Below, piece by piece: positions 23,416 to 31,711 of a stretch of 64,000 nucleotides of DNA. The stretch lies in the NCBI RefSeq assembly GCF_022419205.1, contig NZ_JAJOZU010000001.1, forward strand, positions 434,001-498,000, in the 5' to 3' direction. The notes below the pieces were generated by a model. The model had not been told where the DNA came from and did not search any database. It worked only from the letters and a program-made list of their open reading frames with translations. The position numbers and the translations under genes were made by a program. Source of the stretch: Thermomonas alba (lineage in GTDB: Bacteria; Pseudomonadota; Gammaproteobacteria; Xanthomonadales; Xanthomonadaceae). Numbering within the stretch: position 1 is the stretch's first letter; the number at the start of each line of letters is the position of its first letter.

Positions 23416-24330
23416 ATGGCGCGCAATCAACTTCTCGACCGTATCGACCAACGCATCCGTCTGGCCGGCCACAACCGCCTGGCCTTGTTGCTGTTCCGGT
23501 TGGGAGGGCGGCAGGTCTTCGGAGTGAACGTGTTCAAGGTGCAGGAGGTCCTGCAGCGCCCGCCCCTGTTCACCCTGCCCCAGCTCCCCCCCAGCTTTCT
23601 CGGCGCCGCGGACATCCGCGGCCGCAGCGTGCCGGTGCTGGATCTTGCCGCCGCCATCGGCCAGCCGGGCGACCCGAACGCCAACTATCTGGTGGTGACC
23701 GAGTTCAACCGCAGCGTGCAGGGGTTTTTGGTCTCCGCGGTGGATCGCATCGTGAACATCGCGGTGGAGGACGTAAAGCCGCCCCCGGAGCTGGGCAACG
23801 ATCCCCACTATCTGGTCGGGGTCACCCGCTATCACGACGAGCTGATCCAGCTGGTGGACGTTGAGAGCGTGCTGGCCGAGGCGCTACCGGCACAAACCGG
23901 GCATCTTTCCGTGCTGCCGGCGGCGCAAGGCGGCCGCTATGAGGTGCTGGTAGTGGACGATTCACGGGTGGCGCGCAACCAGATCCGCAGCGTGCTGGAT
24001 CAACTCGGGCTGGGCTGCACCCAGATGTCCGACGGCCGCCAGGCGCTGGAGCATCTCAGGCAGATCGCCGCCAGTGGCCAGCGCCCCGCGCAGCGCTATG
24101 CGATGGTGATCTCCGATATCGAGATGCCCGCGATGGACGGCTACACGCTCACGTCGGAAATCCGACGCGACCCGATGCTGAAAGATCTCTACGTGCTGCT
24201 CCACACCTCTCTTTCGGGTGTGTTCAACCATGCCATGGTCGAACGGGTCGGCGCGGACGATTTCGTTCCGAAGTACTCGCAGGAAGAACTGGCGGAGCGG
24301 ATCGCGGCCAGAATCTCACAGCTTGGATGA
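23416..24330 (+). CDS. cheV: Chemotaxis coupling protein CheV (CheW-REC)
   Basis: This 304-residue protein has a CheW-like domain (about 15-160, LLLFRLGGRQVFGVNVFKVQ and ADIRGRSVPVLDL). A C-terminal receiver domain follows, with Asp181-Asp182, phospho-acceptor Asp234 in VISDIEMPAMDGYTL, and a lysine in FVPKYS. CheV couples receptors to CheA and adapts the array. The ATG at 23416 was preferred over the in-frame ATG at 23350 because the latter lies inside the flgA promoter and upstream of the cheV sigma-28 box, and the family sequence begins MARNQLLDRID. Confidence 0.92.
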   Translation: MARNQLLDRIDQRIRLAGHNRLALLLFRLGGRQVFGVNVFKVQEVLQRPPLFTLPQLPPSFLGAADIRGRSVPVLDLAAAIGQPGDPNANYLVVTEFNRSVQGFLVSAVDRIVNIAVEDVKPPPELGNDPHYLVGVTRYHDELIQLVDVESVLAEALPAQTGHLSVLPAAQGGRYEVLVVDDSRVARNQIRSVLDQLGLGCTQMSDGRQALEHLRQIAASGQRPAQRYAMVISDIEMPAMDGYTLTSEIRRDPMLKDLYVLLHTSLSGVFNHAMVERVGADDFVPKYSQEELAERIAARISQLG

Positions 24331-24342
24331 AGTTTTATATCC

Positions 24343-24364
24343 AATCCATTGTTTTATATGGATT
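24343..24364 (+). terminator. AT-rich hairpin after cheV
   Basis: AATCCAT and ATGGATT form a 7-bp stem around an 8-base AT loop, 13 bp past the cheV stop. No uridine run follows, so termination efficiency is uncertain. It separates cheV from the flgB promoter. Confidence 0.45.
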
Positions 24365-24463
24365 GACTTCTTGAGAAGGGGTAGTTGCAAGCCGCCTTTT
24401 CAGCAGGGCGCGCCCCGCCAGCCTCGATGACAATACCCGCATGGCGGGACGTCGTCACGGCTT

Positions 24464-24479
24464 CGGCATGCTATTTGCT
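24464..24479 (+). promoter_or_regulatory. Sigma-54 promoter of the flgB operon
   Basis: CGGCATGCTATTTGCT matches the sigma-54 consensus with GG at 24465-24466 and GC at 24477-24478. The predicted start near 24490 lies about 23 bases before the flgB ATG, which has AGGAGG upstream. Confidence 0.82.
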
Positions 24480-24512
24480 TGAACTCATGCGAACACGCCC
24501 CAGGAGGGTCGC

Positions 24513-24878
24513 ATGAGTGATTTCCTCGGCATCCACGGCACGGCCTTGATCCTGCGCGAGCAGCGGCTACAGGTGCTCGCCTCCAACCTGGCCAATGCCG
24601 ACACTCCAGGCTTTCAGGCCCAGGATCTGGATTTCACCGCGGCGCTCCAGGCCGCGCTGGCGCCGACGGCAGGCGCGGCCGGCGAAGACCGCTACCAGGG
24701 CGCGGTCGGCGCGGCGCTCTACGCGCGTCCAAGCGCCCAGCCCAGCCTGGATGGCAACACCGTCGATACCGCGCGCGAACAGGCCGCATTCTCGCAAGCG
24801 GCGCTGGAGTACCGGGCATCGATGGCGTTCGTCGAATCCAAGGTCAGAACCATGCTGACCGCGATCACCGGCCAGTAA
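24513..24878 (+). CDS. flgB: Flagellar proximal rod protein FlgB
   Basis: This 121-residue rod protein has the N-terminal rod signature LQVLASNLANADTPGFQAQD and a helical C-terminus, QAALEYRASMAFVESKVRTM. FlgB lies at the base of the rod next to the MS ring. It is the first gene of the flgBCDEFGHI run, preceded by a sigma-54 promoter and a strong AGGAGG ribosome-binding site. It is slightly shorter than enteric FlgB (about 138 residues) in the central region. Confidence 0.95.
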   Translation: MSDFLGIHGTALILREQRLQVLASNLANADTPGFQAQDLDFTAALQAALAPTAGAAGEDRYQGAVGAALYARPSAQPSLDGNTVDTAREQAAFSQAALEYRASMAFVESKVRTMLTAITGQ

Positions 24879-24891
24879 GCGGAGGCAGGCC

Positions 24892-25299
24892 ATGAGCAAT
24901 CTCCCGATCTTCGATGTCGCCGGGTCGGCCATGCAGGCGCAATCGGTGCGCCTGAGCACGGTGGCCAGCAATCTGGCGAATGCCAATACCGTCGCCGGCA
25001 GCCCGGAAGGCGCCTATCGCGCCCGGCAGCCGGTATTCATCGCCGAGGCCGTCCCCGACAACCCGGCGCTCTCCGGTGTGCGCGTTGCCGAAGTCCGCGA
25101 GAGCACGGCCGCACCGGTCAAACGCTATGACCCGGGCAACCCGCTGGCCGATGCGCAGGGCTATGTGTATGCCCCCGACGTGGATCCGGTGGCGCAAATG
25201 GTGGACATGATCTCCGCCTCGCGCAGCTATCAGGCCAACGTCGAAGTCTTCAACAGCGCCAAGGAACTGGCGGTCGCCACACTCAACATGGGCCGCTGA
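24892..25299 (+). CDS. flgC: Flagellar proximal rod protein FlgC
   Basis: This 135-residue protein has the rod N-terminus MQAQSVRLSTVASNLANANT, a central YVYAPDVDPVAQMVDMISAS, and the C-terminal QANVEVFNSAKELAVATLNM, all FlgC signatures. It joins FlgB and FlgF in the proximal rod. It follows flgB by 13 bp with GGAGG in the gap, and flgD begins 2 bp after its stop. Confidence 0.96.
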   Translation: MSNLPIFDVAGSAMQAQSVRLSTVASNLANANTVAGSPEGAYRARQPVFIAEAVPDNPALSGVRVAEVRESTAAPVKRYDPGNPLADAQGYVYAPDVDPVAQMVDMISASRSYQANVEVFNSAKELAVATLNMGR

Positions 25300-25301
25300 C
25301 C

Positions 25302-25979
25302 ATGAACACCATCGGATCCACCGCCGCCGCCGATAACCCGTACGCGCAGTTCGCGTTGCCAGACGCGGCCTCCAAGAAAGGCTCCACCGGCAGCATGGGC
25401 CAGGCCGACTTCCTGCGCCTGATGACCGTGCAGATGAAGAATCAGGACCCGCTGAACCCCCTCAAAGGCGCGGAGTTCCTGGGGCAGCTTGCGCAGTTCT
25501 CCACCGTGCAGGGCATCGAGAACATGCAGCAGGCCATGAGCGCCATGGCCACGGTGATGGAGAACGATCAATCCCTGCGCGCCGCGACGCTGGTGGGGCA
25601 CAACGCCCTGGTCGATGCGGACAAGGTCCAGCTGGACGGCGGCAGCGGCGCCAGCGGCGAAATCAACGTCAACCGCGCCGGGCCGGTGCAGCTCGAGATC
25701 GTGGATGCCAGCGGCAGCGTGGTGCGCCGGCTCAGCTTCCAGGCCCAGCAGGCCGGCGCCGTCAAGTTCGTCTGGGATGGCAGGGATGAAGCCGGCAACG
25801 TCGTTCCCGCCGGGCAGTTCACTTTCCGCGCCACCGCCGGCAGTGGTAAGGACACCGAGGCGCTGGCGGTGCGCCTCGCCTCCCGTATCGACAGCGTCTC
25901 GATCGAACCCCAGGGACTGGTGCTCAACCTTGCCGGTCTCGGCAGCTACCCGCTCTCTTCCGTCCGACGCATCGGCTGA
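25302..25979 (+). CDS. flgD: Flagellar hook-capping protein FlgD
   Basis: This 225-residue scaffold protein is needed for hook polymerisation. The conserved N-terminal export and cap region reads GQADFLRLMTVQMKNQDPLN followed by EFLGQLAQFSTVQGIENM. The C-terminal half is the FlgD Ig-like/tudor domain (VWDGRDEAGNVVPAGQFTF). It is not part of the finished flagellum. It lies between flgC and flgE, the usual order. Confidence 0.95.
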   Translation: MNTIGSTAAADNPYAQFALPDAASKKGSTGSMGQADFLRLMTVQMKNQDPLNPLKGAEFLGQLAQFSTVQGIENMQQAMSAMATVMENDQSLRAATLVGHNALVDADKVQLDGGSGASGEINVNRAGPVQLEIVDASGSVVRRLSFQAQQAGAVKFVWDGRDEAGNVVPAGQFTFRATAGSGKDTEALAVRLASRIDSVSIEPQGLVLNLAGLGSYPLSSVRRIG

Positions 25980-26014
25980 TCGCGGCCGATTTCCCCAATC
26001 AGGAGCGCACTCCC

Positions 26015-27232
26015 ATGAGCTTTCGCATCTCCATCAGCGGCATGAACGCGGCCAGTTCCGATCTGGCGGTCACGGCCAACAACATCGCCAACGTCAACAC
26101 CACCGGATTCAAGAGCTCGCGCGCCGAATTCAGCGATGTGTTCCCGGTGTCCACCTACGGGGTTTCCCAGAATGCGATCGGCGCGGGCGTGCGCCTGGCG
26201 GCGGTCGCCCAGCAGTTCAGCCAAGGCAACATCGACTTCACCGGGCGCGTGCTGGACATGGCGATCTCCGGCCAGGGCTTCTTCACACTGTCCGACAAGG
26301 GCAGCCTGGTCTACTCGCGGGCCGGCAACTTCGGTGCCGATCGCGATGGCTATATCGTCAACCCGTCCGGACAGCGGCTGCAGGTGTTTGCGCCCAATGT
26401 CTCCGGCGGCTTTGATACCGGCCGCCTCAGCGATCTGCGGATTCCCAGCGGCGATTCCCCGCCGGCGCCCACCACCAAGGTGAAGGTCGAAACCAATCTG
26501 CCCGCTGCGGCCAGCACTCCCAGCATCACGCCGTTCGATCCCAACGACCCGGCCACATACAACAACACCACGTCCCTCACGATCTACGACTCGCTGGGCG
26601 CTTCCCACACCCAGTCGATGTACTACGTCAAGACCGCCAATCCAAACGAGTGGCAGGTCTATACCTACATCGACGGCACTGCGGTCGGTCCTGCGCAGAC
26701 GCTGCAGTTTTCCAATGCCGGTGTGCTGACGTCGCCTTCGCCGGCGCAGATCAGCCTGCCGCCCTACTCTCCGCCCAACGGCTCGGCGCCGCTGAACATC
26801 ACCCTGGATCTGGGCAACTCCACCCAGTACGGCAGCGCGTTCAGCATCCAGACCCTGACCCAGGATGGGCACGCCACCGGCCGCATCACCGGCATCGACA
26901 TCTCGCCGGAAGGCGTGGTGTCGGCGCGCTACACCAACGGCGTGGCATTGCCGCTCGGGCAGATCGCATTGACCAACTTCGCCAATCCTCAAGGGCTGCA
27001 GTCGCTCGGTGACAACGCCTGGGCGGAAACCTTCAACTCCGGACAGCCCCTGCGTGGCCAGGCGGGCACGTCGGATTTCGGCCTGATCCAGGGGGGCGGC
27101 CTGGAAGCGTCCAATGTGGATCTGACCGAGCAGCTGGTGAACATGATCACCGCGCAGCGCAACTTCCAGGCCAATGCGCAGATGATCCAGACCCAGGATC
27201 AGATCACCCAGACCGTGATCAATATCCGCTGA
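26015..27232 (+). CDS. flgE: Flagellar hook protein FlgE
   Basis: This 405-residue hook subunit has the N-terminal rod/hook signature [21 protein letters not shown] central variable domain contains TTSLTIYDSLGASHTQSMYY, typical of FlgE. The C-terminus reads EASNVDLTEQLVNMITAQRN followed by FQANAQMIQTQDQ. The ATG follows AGGAG. A perfect 12-bp hairpin lies directly behind it, before flgF. Its length is close to enteric FlgE (about 402). Confidence 0.96.
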   Translation: MSFRISISGMNAASSDLAVTANNIANVNTTGFKSSRAEFSDVFPVSTYGVSQNAIGAGVRLAAVAQQFSQGNIDFTGRVLDMAISGQGFFTLSDKGSLVYSRAGNFGADRDGYIVNPSGQRLQVFAPNVSGGFDTGRLSDLRIPSGDSPPAPTTKVKVETNLPAAASTPSITPFDPNDPATYNNTTSLTIYDSLGASHTQSMYYVKTANPNEWQVYTYIDGTAVGPAQTLQFSNAGVLTSPSPAQISLPPYSPPNGSAPLNITLDLGNSTQYGSAFSIQTLTQDGHATGRITGIDISPEGVVSARYTNGVALPLGQIALTNFANPQGLQSLGDNAWAETFNSGQPLRGQAGTSDFGLIQGGGLEASNVDLTEQLVNMITAQRNFQANAQMIQTQDQITQTVINIR

Positions 27233-27239
27233 TGAGATG

Positions 27240-27268
27240 GCCATTCCGGCGGGCGCCGCCGGAATGGC
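27240..27268 (+). promoter_or_regulatory. Perfect 12-bp hairpin between flgE and flgF
   Basis: GCCATTCCGGCG and CGCCGGAATGGC pair perfectly around the loop GGCGC. It starts 7 bases after the flgE stop and ends just before the AGGAGG of flgF. No T run follows, so a role in mRNA processing, protection of hook mRNA or attenuation is more likely than simple termination. Confidence 0.6.
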
Positions 27269-27280
27269 AGGAGGTCTGCC

Positions 27281-28021
27281 ATGACCGATCGTGCTCTTTA
27301 CATCGCCATGACCGGCGCCAGCGCGATGCTGCGCGGCCAGGCCACGGTGGCGCAAAACCTCGCCAATGTGGACACCACGGGTTTCCAGGCGACGCTGGAC
27401 GCCACCGTGGCGGTGCCCGTCACCGGCCCTGGCCTGCCCTCACGGGTTGCGACCGTCGCGCAGACGCTGGGCGTCGATGCGCGCCCCGGAGCGCTCCGCA
27501 ACACCGGCAATCCACTGGACATCGCGCTCAAGCCCGAGCATTGGCTGGCGGTGCAGGATGCCGGCGGCGGCGTCGCCTATACCCGCGCGGGCGACCTCAC
27601 GCTCAATGCGAACGGGCTGCTGATGACCGCGCGCGGGCTGCCGGTGCTCGGCGCGGACGGGGCGCCGGTGTCGATTCCGGCCTATCAGGCGCTGGAGATC
27701 GGCCAGGACGGCACGATCTCGATCGTGCCGCAGGGACAGCCGGCTTCGACCATGGCCACTGCCGCCCGGCTCCAGATCGTCACCGCCAAACCTAGCGAGT
27801 TGGTGCGGGGCGACGATGGGCTGATGCGCCCGCGGCCGGGCACGCAGCCGACGCCATCGACCGGCGCGGCGCTGGTCAGCGGCGCGCTGGAATCCAGCAA
27901 TGTCGATGTGGCTGGCGCACTGGTGTCGATGATCGCGCTATCGCGTCAGTTCGACATGCAGGTACAGCTCTTGCGCAGGGAAGACGAGAACGCGCGCGCC
28001 ACCAGCGCCATCGTTCGCTGA
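27281..28021 (+). CDS. flgF: Flagellar proximal rod protein FlgF
   Basis: This 246-residue rod protein has the N-terminus DRALYIAMTGASAMLRGQAT and VAQNLANVDTTGFQATLDAT, the central AYTRAGDLTLNANGLLMTA, and the C-terminal LESSNVDVAGALVSMIALSR. It begins 12 bp after the intergenic hairpin with a consensus AGGAGG, so it may be translated independently of flgE. Length and motifs fit FlgF. Confidence 0.95.
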   Translation: MTDRALYIAMTGASAMLRGQATVAQNLANVDTTGFQATLDATVAVPVTGPGLPSRVATVAQTLGVDARPGALRNTGNPLDIALKPEHWLAVQDAGGGVAYTRAGDLTLNANGLLMTARGLPVLGADGAPVSIPAYQALEIGQDGTISIVPQGQPASTMATAARLQIVTAKPSELVRGDDGLMRPRPGTQPTPSTGAALVSGALESSNVDVAGALVSMIALSRQFDMQVQLLRREDENARATSAIVR

Positions 28022-28060
28022 CCTGCCTTTCTGCTTCCGTTTTCTTACGAGGACACCGCC

Positions 28061-28846
28061 ATGACCCAGGCCCTGTGGATCGCCAAGACCGGCCTCGATG
28101 CGATGCAAACCAAGATGGGGGTGATTTCCAACAACCTCGCCAACGTCAACACCACCGGCTTCAAGCGCGATCGCGCCAGCTTCGAGGATCTGCTCTACCA
28201 GACCCTGCGGCAGCCGGGCGGCGCAACATCCGAGCAGACCCAGCTGCCGACCGGACTGCAGGTCGGCACCGGCGTGCGCGTGGCGGCGACTTCCAAGCAG
28301 TTTTTGCAGGGCGGGCTGAACCAGACCGGCAACGCGCTGGACGTGGCGATCAACGGGCGCGGCTTCTTCGAGGTGCTGCTCCCGGACGGCACCTCCGCCT
28401 ATACCCGTGACGGCAGCTTCCAGATCAACGCGCAGGGCGAGCTGGTGACCAGTGAAGGTTATCCCGTGCAGCCCGGGCTGCAGCTGCCGGAAGGCGCGCA
28501 GAGCATCACCATCGGCGCAGACGGGACGGTCAGCGTGCAGCTTGCCGGGCAGGCGCAGCCGGTGCAGATCGGCGCCCTGACCCTGGCCGATTTCGTCAAC
28601 CCGGCTGGCCTGCAGTCGCTGGGCGAGAACCTGTATGCCGAGACCGGCGCCAGCGGCCCGGCGCAGACCGGTGGCCCCGGCACGGGTGGCCTCGGCCGAC
28701 TGGTGCAAGGGTCGCTGGAAGGCTCCAACGTCAACGTGGTGGAAGAGCTGGTGAGCATGATCGAAACCCAGCGCGCCTACGAGACCAACGCCAAGGCGAT
28801 CTCCACCACCGACCAGATGCTGGGCTACCTGAACAACAACGTGTGA
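28061..28846 (+). CDS. flgG: Flagellar distal rod protein FlgG
   Basis: This 261-residue protein has the strongly conserved [60 protein letters not shown] and the C-terminus [20 protein letters not shown]. FlgG forms the distal rod through the P and L rings. At 261 residues it is nearly identical in length to enteric FlgG (260). It lies 39 bp after flgF, with ACGAGGA in front. Confidence 0.97.
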   Translation: MTQALWIAKTGLDAMQTKMGVISNNLANVNTTGFKRDRASFEDLLYQTLRQPGGATSEQTQLPTGLQVGTGVRVAATSKQFLQGGLNQTGNALDVAINGRGFFEVLLPDGTSAYTRDGSFQINAQGELVTSEGYPVQPGLQLPEGAQSITIGADGTVSVQLAGQAQPVQIGALTLADFVNPAGLQSLGENLYAETGASGPAQTGGPGTGGLGRLVQGSLEGSNVNVVEELVSMIETQRAYETNAKAISTTDQMLGYLNNNV

Positions 28847-28854
28847 GATGCTCC

Positions 28855-29574
28855 ATGCGCTGCCTCCCCACTTCCGCCCGCGTTGCCATGCTCGCTGCCG
28901 TCCTGCCGCTGGCGCTGGCGGCCTGCGCCGGCATCAACCGCCTGCAGGGCGATGTGCGTCCGTTCGACGCGATCCAGCCCACGGCGGTGGCGCCATCACC
29001 GGTGGCGGCGCCAGATCCGCCGCGGCCCGGCGATGGCGGCGGCTCGATCTATGCCGCGCGCAGCGGCAAGGGCATTCGGCTGTTCGAGGACAACAAGGCC
29101 GGCGAGGTCGGCGACCTGCTCACCATCGTGCTAGTCGAAAACACCACCGCCTCCACCCAGGCCAAGACGGCAGTGAGCAAGAAGAACGCCACCAGCGTGA
29201 GCGCGCCAACCCTCGGCACCGCCGTGCTGCCCGGATTGTCCGCCTCGCTGAGCGGCGACCGCAGCTTCGGCGGCAGCGGCGACAGCGCGCAGAGCAACAA
29301 GCTGGCTGGTCAGCTCACCGTGCAGGTCGTGCAGGATCTCGGCAATGGCAATCTGCTGGTGCGCGGCGACAAGCAGCTGCGTCTGAATCAGGGCGATGAG
29401 ATCGTGCAGATTCAAGGGATCGTCCGCCGCGCCGATATCGGTCCCGACAATCGGGTGACCTCCGACCGCGTGGGCGACGCCCGCATCGTCTATGGCGGAC
29501 GTGGCATCCTCGCCCGCTCCAACGCGATGGGCTGGCTCGCCCGGTTCTTCAACTCGGCCCTCGCGCCGTTCTGA
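28855..29574 (+). CDS. flgH: Flagellar L-ring lipoprotein FlgH
   Basis: This 239-residue outer-membrane ring protein has a lipoprotein signal peptide ending PLALAAC, so the lipid is predicted on that cysteine. The FlgH core includes [55 protein letters not shown] and the C-terminal WLARFFNS. The ATG at 28855 gives the best signal peptide; an in-frame GTG at 28843 overlaps the flgG stop. flgI follows 11 bp later. Confidence 0.95.
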   Translation: MRCLPTSARVAMLAAVLPLALAACAGINRLQGDVRPFDAIQPTAVAPSPVAAPDPPRPGDGGGSIYAARSGKGIRLFEDNKAGEVGDLLTIVLVENTTASTQAKTAVSKKNATSVSAPTLGTAVLPGLSASLSGDRSFGGSGDSAQSNKLAGQLTVQVVQDLGNGNLLVRGDKQLRLNQGDEIVQIQGIVRRADIGPDNRVTSDRVGDARIVYGGRGILARSNAMGWLARFFNSALAPF

Positions 29575-29585
29575 GGGAGGCGACC

Positions 29586-30692
29586 ATGATGCCCCGCCTG
29601 CTGACCGCGCTGTCTGCCCTACTGTGCACGCTGTTGCTGGCGCCTGCGCCGGCTTGCGCCGAGCGTGTCAAAGATTTGGCGCAGGTCGCCGGTGTGCGCG
29701 GAAATCCGCTGATCGGCTACGGCCTGGTGGTCGGCCTGGACGGCAGCGGCGATCGCACCAGCCAGACCCCGTTTACGGTGCAAAGCCTGAAAACCATGCT
29801 GGAGCAGCTGGGCGCCACCATCCCGCCGGGCGTGAATCCGCAGCTGAAGAACGTGGCGGCCGTCGCGGTCAATGCCGAACTTCCGCCGTTCGCCAAGCCA
29901 GGCCAGGCCATCGACGTCACCGTCTCCTCGATCGGCAACGCCGGCTCGCTGCGCGGCGGCACCCTGCTCATGACCCCGCTGAAAGGCGCCGACGGCCAGG
30001 TGTATGCGATTGCCCAGGGCAACCTGATCGTCAGTGGCTTCGGGGCATCCGGACGCGACGGCTCGAAGATCTCGGTGAATGCCCCCAACGGCGGCCGCAT
30101 TCCGTCGGGTGCCATCGTCGAGCGCCCGGCCCCCGCTTCTGCGACGACGGGCAATGTCACCCTCAACCTGCACGAGGCCGATTTCACCACTGCCGCGCGC
30201 ATCGTCGCGGCGATCGATCGCGCGTTCGGGCCCGGGCGCGCGCGCGCGCTGGACGGCGTCACCATCGAAGTGACGCCGCCTCCCGGCGACCGCATTGCTT
30301 TTCTCGCCGCGCTGGAAGCGCTGGAGATCGACCCCGGCACCGCACCGGCCAAGGTCATCGTCAATGCGCGCTCCGGCACCGTGGTCATGGGCGGTCAGGT
30401 GACGGTGCTGCCGGCCGCGGTGGCGCATGGCTCGCTCACGGTCACGATTAGCGAATCCACCCAGGTCAGCCAGCCCGGCCCGTTCGGTCAGGGTCAGACC
30501 GTGGCCGTGCCGCAGTCCACGATCAGCGCCAGCGCCGAGGCCAATCACATGGTGCTGTTCAAGGGCGGCGCCTCGCTGGAAGAAATCGTGCGCGCGGTGA
30601 ATGCGGTCGGTGCGGCCCCGGGCGACATCGTGGCCATTCTGGAGGCCCTCAAGCAGGCCGGCGCGCTGCGCGCCGAACTGGAAGTGATCTGA
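29586..30692 (+). CDS. flgI: Flagellar P-ring protein FlgI
   Basis: This 368-residue periplasmic ring protein has a Sec signal peptide ([20 protein letters not shown]) and begins the mature part with [20 protein letters not shown]. Conserved parts are [40 protein letters not shown] and the C-terminal [20 protein letters not shown]. It surrounds the rod in the peptidoglycan layer and needs FlgA. GGAGG precedes the tandem ATGs at 29586 and 29589, so the start is uncertain by one codon. Confidence 0.96.
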   Translation: MMPRLLTALSALLCTLLLAPAPACAERVKDLAQVAGVRGNPLIGYGLVVGLDGSGDRTSQTPFTVQSLKTMLEQLGATIPPGVNPQLKNVAAVAVNAELPPFAKPGQAIDVTVSSIGNAGSLRGGTLLMTPLKGADGQVYAIAQGNLIVSGFGASGRDGSKISVNAPNGGRIPSGAIVERPAPASATTGNVTLNLHEADFTTAARIVAAIDRAFGPGRARALDGVTIEVTPPPGDRIAFLAALEALEIDPGTAPAKVIVNARSGTVVMGGQVTVLPAAVAHGSLTVTISESTQVSQPGPFGQGQTVAVPQSTISASAEANHMVLFKGGASLEEIVRAVNAVGAAPGDIVAILEALKQAGALRAELEVI

Positions 30693-30694
30693 TA

Positions 30695-30710
30695 TGGCAC
30701 GCCGATTGCT
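30695..30710 (+). promoter_or_regulatory. Consensus sigma-54 promoter directly before flgJ
   Basis: TGGCACGCCGATTGCT is a perfect match to TGGCACG-N4-TTGCT (GG at 30696-30697, GC at 30708-30709), in the 29-bp gap between flgI and flgJ. The expected start, about 12 bases past GC, falls at 30720-30721, one or two bases before the flgJ ATG. Confidence 0.85.
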
Positions 30711-30721
30711 AGGTGACTGAC

Positions 30722-31708
30722 ATGCGCCTGCCTGCCGCCACTCCCATCCCGCTCCAGCGCTCCCAGGCGCCGGAGCGCGCGCGCGTGGAGGACGCGGCCC
30801 GCGGGCTGGAAAGCCAGTTCGCGCAGATGCTGATCAAGAGCCTGCGCAGCACCACCCCGGGCGATCCGTTGGGTGGCGACACCACCTACCGCGAGCTGTA
30901 CGACCAGGCGCTGGCACAGGAGTTGACCAAGGGCCGCGGGTTGGGGCTGCAGCCGATGATCGTGCGCCAGCTGACCCACGCGCAGGCGGGATCGGCTCCG
31001 GCTGCGCCCACCGCCCCTCTGCCGCTCGCGCCTTCGGCGCGTCCATTGCCGCTGACGCCGGCGGACACGCCGTCCGGGCTACCGCTGCCGGCGGGGCTGC
31101 GCGGTGAATCCCTCGCGCTGACCCCTGCCAGCGCAGGCACCTCGCTACCGGCGATGGCGCTGCCGGCGCGTCCGCCGCAGCTGTCTGCCGCCAACGCCAC
31201 CTGCGACGAGAACGCGCCACTCGATTGCAGCAGCCCCGATGCCTTCGTCCGCTCGATCTGGCCGCATGCCAAGAAAGCCGCAGCGCAACTCGGCGTATCG
31301 CCCAAGGCGCTGGTGGCGCAGGCAGCGCTGGAAACCTCCTGGGGCCGCCGGCTGGCGGGCAAGGATGGCAAGGCGACATCGCACAATCTGTTCGGCATCA
31401 AGGCCGGTGGCGGCTGGCGTGGGGAACAGGTCGAAGCCTCCACCTACGAGTACGTGGACGGCAGCCGCATCCGCACCCAGGCGCGCTTCCGCAGCTACCG
31501 CAGTCCGGCCGACAGCTTCGCCGACTATGCCCGCCTGCTGCAAAGCCCGCGCTATGCGGCCGCGCGCGGCAGCGGCGGTGACATTCGCCAGTTCGCCAGC
31601 GCTTTGCAGCGTGCCGGCTACGCCACCGACCCTGCATATGCGGCGAAGATCGTCGCGATTGCCGATGGCCCAACGCTACGCCGCGCCCTCGACGGGCTGG
31701 AGGGATGA
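30722..31708 (+). CDS. flgJ: FlgJ: rod-cap protein with peptidoglycan hydrolase domain
   Basis: This 328-residue protein has two domains. The N-terminal rod-capping part (about 15-95) contains ARGLESQFAQMLIKSLRSTT and YRELYDQALAQELTKGRGLG. The C-terminal glucosaminidase-type domain (about 175-325) contains PKALVAQAALETSWGRRLAG with the likely catalytic Glu, and SHNLFGIKAGGGWRGEQVEA. It digs the hole for the rod through the murein. A Pro/Ala-rich linker joins the domains. The ATG at 30722 follows AGGTG; a GTG at 30713 is also in frame. A perfect sigma-54 promoter ends 11 bases upstream. Confidence 0.95.
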   Translation: MRLPAATPIPLQRSQAPERARVEDAARGLESQFAQMLIKSLRSTTPGDPLGGDTTYRELYDQALAQELTKGRGLGLQPMIVRQLTHAQAGSAPAAPTAPLPLAPSARPLPLTPADTPSGLPLPAGLRGESLALTPASAGTSLPAMALPARPPQLSAANATCDENAPLDCSSPDAFVRSIWPHAKKAAAQLGVSPKALVAQAALETSWGRRLAGKDGKATSHNLFGIKAGGGWRGEQVEASTYEYVDGSRIRTQARFRSYRSPADSFADYARLLQSPRYAAARGSGGDIRQFASALQRAGYATDPAYAAKIVAIADGPTLRRALDGLEG

Positions 31709-31711
31709 GCC

